Origin: Thermoprotei archaeon
Lineage (GTDB): Archaea > Thermoproteota > Thermoprotei > Thermofilales > B20-G17
Assembly: GCA_003649515.1 (NCBI GenBank)
Contig: QMSC01000082.1
Location: 1-6,156 of the forward strand
DNA length: 6,156 nucleotides
Reading direction: 5' to 3'
Shown piece by piece: positions 4,733-6,156 of the stretch. The position numbers and the translations under genes were made by a program. The first letter of the stretch is position 1. Every line of letters begins with the position of its first letter. The notes beneath the pieces were generated by a model. That model was not told the origin of the DNA. It saw nothing but the letters and a program-made list of their open reading frames with translations, and made no database searches.

Positions 4733-6031
4733 TCACAGTACTAATTCCTTAAACTTTTGAGTTTCGTTGAGGTTTTCATCTAGTCTCATGAGGCCCACAG
4801 CCATCATCGACACTTTTTCATCAACCGGAGTAAGCACTTTAATCACGTTTCTTGTAAAATCGAGTTCCATTAGAACTCCAAGACCCTTTAAAAGACCCTT
4901 TTCATCTAGAAGACCTACAATCAGTCCTCTCTCTAACCCCTTTCTAATGACCTTTACTCTTCTACCTTCAAATGCTTCCCTGATCTCTTCTAACTCTTTC
5001 TCTGCTAGCCTAAGGTTTCTGTCAACGAAAATTATTAATTCATGTGGGGTCTTCCCACCCCATCTAACGTAGTTCATCTTATCTCCTAGAATATTTCTTA
5101 GCAGGCTTTCCTCAGACTTTGATAAGGGTGTGGACGCGCCAATAGACGTGTATATAAGACTTATTCTATCGAGGTAGTATGTCCTTATTCTACCTTCTAC
5201 GAGGTATTTACGATACATTCCTTGACGAATTATTCTCCTCTCCTCTAGGCTTCTTCTTCTAGTGCCTGGTAGTGGTATTAGGCGAATGATCTCTATTGCT
5301 GGATTTAGCTCAAAAGGCTTTATTATGGATTCGAGCTCTCCCTTCTTCTCTATAGCTACAATGACGTTGGGCCTAAGTAACATTATCATTCCAGCTTTAA
5401 GCTCTATTGCCTCCCAATCGTCTATCCAGCCATCAGTATTGATTATAATGATGTCGGGATTAAGCGAGCATGCTTCTTCGTGTAGGAGCTTCACTCCCAT
5501 CAATACTCTATGTATGAGCCCCTCAGGGCTTGTGGACCCAACGAAAAATCCCGTAGTCATTTTTGCCTTAGAGAGGGAGGGTATCGGTCGCTTGAGGAGA
5601 GTCATGGAAATTGTTGTGGGCGCACCTATCTCTGACTGTCCTAAATCAGTATCTATTAAGACTGTCTTGAAGCCGCTTAATAATGCATTATTTAACAAAT
5701 AGTTAGAAAAGGCGCTTTTCCCGCTATCAACATCTCCTAAAACTAGTACTGTTAAGGGTTTAGGTCTAGACAGGACTCTTCGGGTAACTTCTCTCCAGTC
5801 ATAAGGTACGCTTTCTTCCTTGATTTCCTCAACCTTTCCTCCATCACCGAGGGAAAGCTCAATTATAGAGTTTTCAAGGACGTTTACTATAATGCTTTTT
5901 GCTACTGGTATCGATAACCTATCCCTTCTTCTCACCTTACTGCCCAGGACCTCAATATCTCCGTCGATAAGCGCTAGCGAAGCCGGACCTACTATTTTTA
6001 GCTTCGTGCCCCGAGTGAATTTCATCCTCAA
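4733..6031 (-). CDS. Clp1/Grc3-family polynucleotide 5'-hydroxyl kinase
   Basis: This is a predicted P-loop kinase that phosphorylates the 5'-OH of RNA (and often DNA), as shown for archaeal Clp1 of Pyrococcus. Eukaryotic relatives act in mRNA 3' processing, tRNA splicing (Clp1) and rRNA processing (Grc3/NOL9). Length is 432 residues: an N-terminal beta domain (about 1-75), then the kinase core with Walker A GDVDSGKS (99-106), DTDLGQSEIGAPT (127-139), clasp-like FFVGSTSPEG (162-171), Walker B-like IIIINTDGW (194-202) and an Arg-rich lid around 258-270. A C-terminal mixed domain follows (about 300-432). Start choice: TTG at 6031 has GGTGAT 6 nt upstream; an in-frame ATG two codons later (6025) is the alternative at 12 nt spacing. 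It is the first gene of the minus-strand pair. The natural substrate is unknown. Confidence 0.9.
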   Translation of the reverse strand: MRMKFTRGTKLKIVGPASLALIDGDIEVLGSKVRRRDRLSIPVAKSIIVNVLENSIIELSLGDGGKVEEIKEESVPYDWREVTRRVLSRPKPLTVLVLGDVDSGKSAFSNYLLNNALLSGFKTVLIDTDLGQSEIGAPTTISMTLLKRPIPSLSKAKMTTGFFVGSTSPEGLIHRVLMGVKLLHEEACSLNPDIIIINTDGWIDDWEAIELKAGMIMLLRPNVIVAIEKKGELESIIKPFELNPAIEIIRLIPLPGTRRRSLEERRIIRQGMYRKYLVEGRIRTYYLDRISLIYTSIGASTPLSKSEESLLRNILGDKMNYVRWGGKTPHELIIFVDRNLRLAEKELEEIREAFEGRRVKVIRKGLERGLIVGLLDEKGLLKGLGVLMELDFTRNVIKVLTPVDEKVSMMAVGLMRLDENLNETQKFKELVL

Positions 6032-6037
6032 ATTCGC

Positions 6038-6043
6038 ATCACC
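6038..6043 (-). promoter_or_regulatory. Ribosome binding site favouring the TTG start of the kinase gene
   Basis: On the minus strand GGTGAT, part of the archaeal GGAGGTGAT anti-16S complement, ends 6 nt before the TTG at 6031 and 12 nt before the ATG at 6025. The spacing favours TTG. An overlapping ATG in this motif is out of frame. Confidence 0.55.
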
Positions 6044-6087
6044 AGTAGCCGTTTTCGAACAGTTTTCAAATAAACAACTTAACTAGG

Positions 6088-6120
6088 ACATATATTTTGC
6101 TATGTGTTTTATATAATATT
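6088..6120 (-). promoter_or_regulatory. A/T-rich promoter region for the kinase-decarboxylase pair
   Basis: Two TATA-like elements can be read on the minus strand: TTATATAAA (6116-6108) and AAAATATAT (about 6098-6090). With a start about 25 nt downstream they would give 5' leaders of roughly 55 or 37 nt before the TTG at 6031. Because these motifs are nearly palindromic they could equally serve a divergent gene beyond the right edge. The rest of 6032-6156 shows no gene that I can recognise. Confidence 0.45.
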
Positions 6121-6156
6121 CTACTTCCCAGAAACGGTGACTATAATTTTTCTAAC

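Noticed and set aside
4767..5072. 101-codon plus-strand frame
   Set aside because: It is antisense to the kinase C-terminal domain, and its Ser/Phe/Thr-rich composition is typical of a shadow frame.
5262..5702. 146-codon plus-strand frame
   Set aside because: It is antisense to the Walker A, DTDLGQ and Walker B region of the kinase, with no recognisable domain.
5820..6086. 88-codon plus-strand frame reaching into the right intergenic region
   Set aside because: Most of it is antisense to the kinase N-terminus, and no family is recognised.
1..6156. CRISPR array, transposon, prophage, toxin-antitoxin or defence genes
   Set aside because: No direct repeat array, transposase, integrase or related motif was seen; all long frames are housekeeping genes.

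Overview
The window reads as chromosomal, housekeeping DNA from a thermophile-like archaeon, most likely of the Thermoproteota (crenarchaeal) side. The evidence is eukaryote-type ribosomal proteins (S19e, L39e, L31e), aIF6, a PDCD5-family protein, a Clp1/Grc3-type RNA kinase, tRNA genes without encoded CCA, GGAGGTGAT-type ribosome binding sites with several GTG or TTG starts, and A/T-rich TATA-box promoters. A tRNA intron at a non-anticodon-loop position fits lineages whose splicing endonuclease tolerates such introns. I cannot name the genus.

Layout: (1) Positions 2-985 (+) hold the C-terminal part of arginyl-tRNA synthetase, which runs in from beyond the left edge. (2) Two tRNA genes follow on +: tRNA-Leu(GAG) at 1044-1128, and at 1193-1284 a tRNA-Val(TAC) interrupted by a 19-nt intron between tRNA positions 25 and 26. 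(3) A tight + strand translation operon lies at 1389-3415: S19e, PDCD5-family protein, L39e (only 51 codons), L31e and aIF6. The gaps are 48, 9, 13 and 16 nt, and a promoter candidate sits at about 1322-1332. (4) A two-gene minus-strand unit is read from right to left: a Clp1/Grc3-like polynucleotide 5'-hydroxyl kinase (6031-4733), then a UbiD-family decarboxylase (4707-3412) 25 nt further on. The decarboxylase is probably the archaeal anhydromevalonate phosphate decarboxylase of isoprenoid synthesis. Its stop codon overlaps the aIF6 stop tail to tail. (5) Positions 6032-6156 are an A/T-rich promoter region.

The + strand genes share a translation theme: charging of tRNA-Arg, two tRNAs, 30S and 50S proteins, and the 50S anti-association factor. 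The minus unit pairs an RNA 5'-end kinase with a probable lipid-precursor enzyme. I see no CRISPR array, transposon, toxin-antitoxin, defence system or prophage gene. The most notable item is the tRNA-Val intron, whose bulge-helix-bulge can be drawn base by base. Secondary points are a possible 14-codon leader ORF overlapping the S19e start, the 4-nt convergent stop overlap, and the kinase-decarboxylase pairing.
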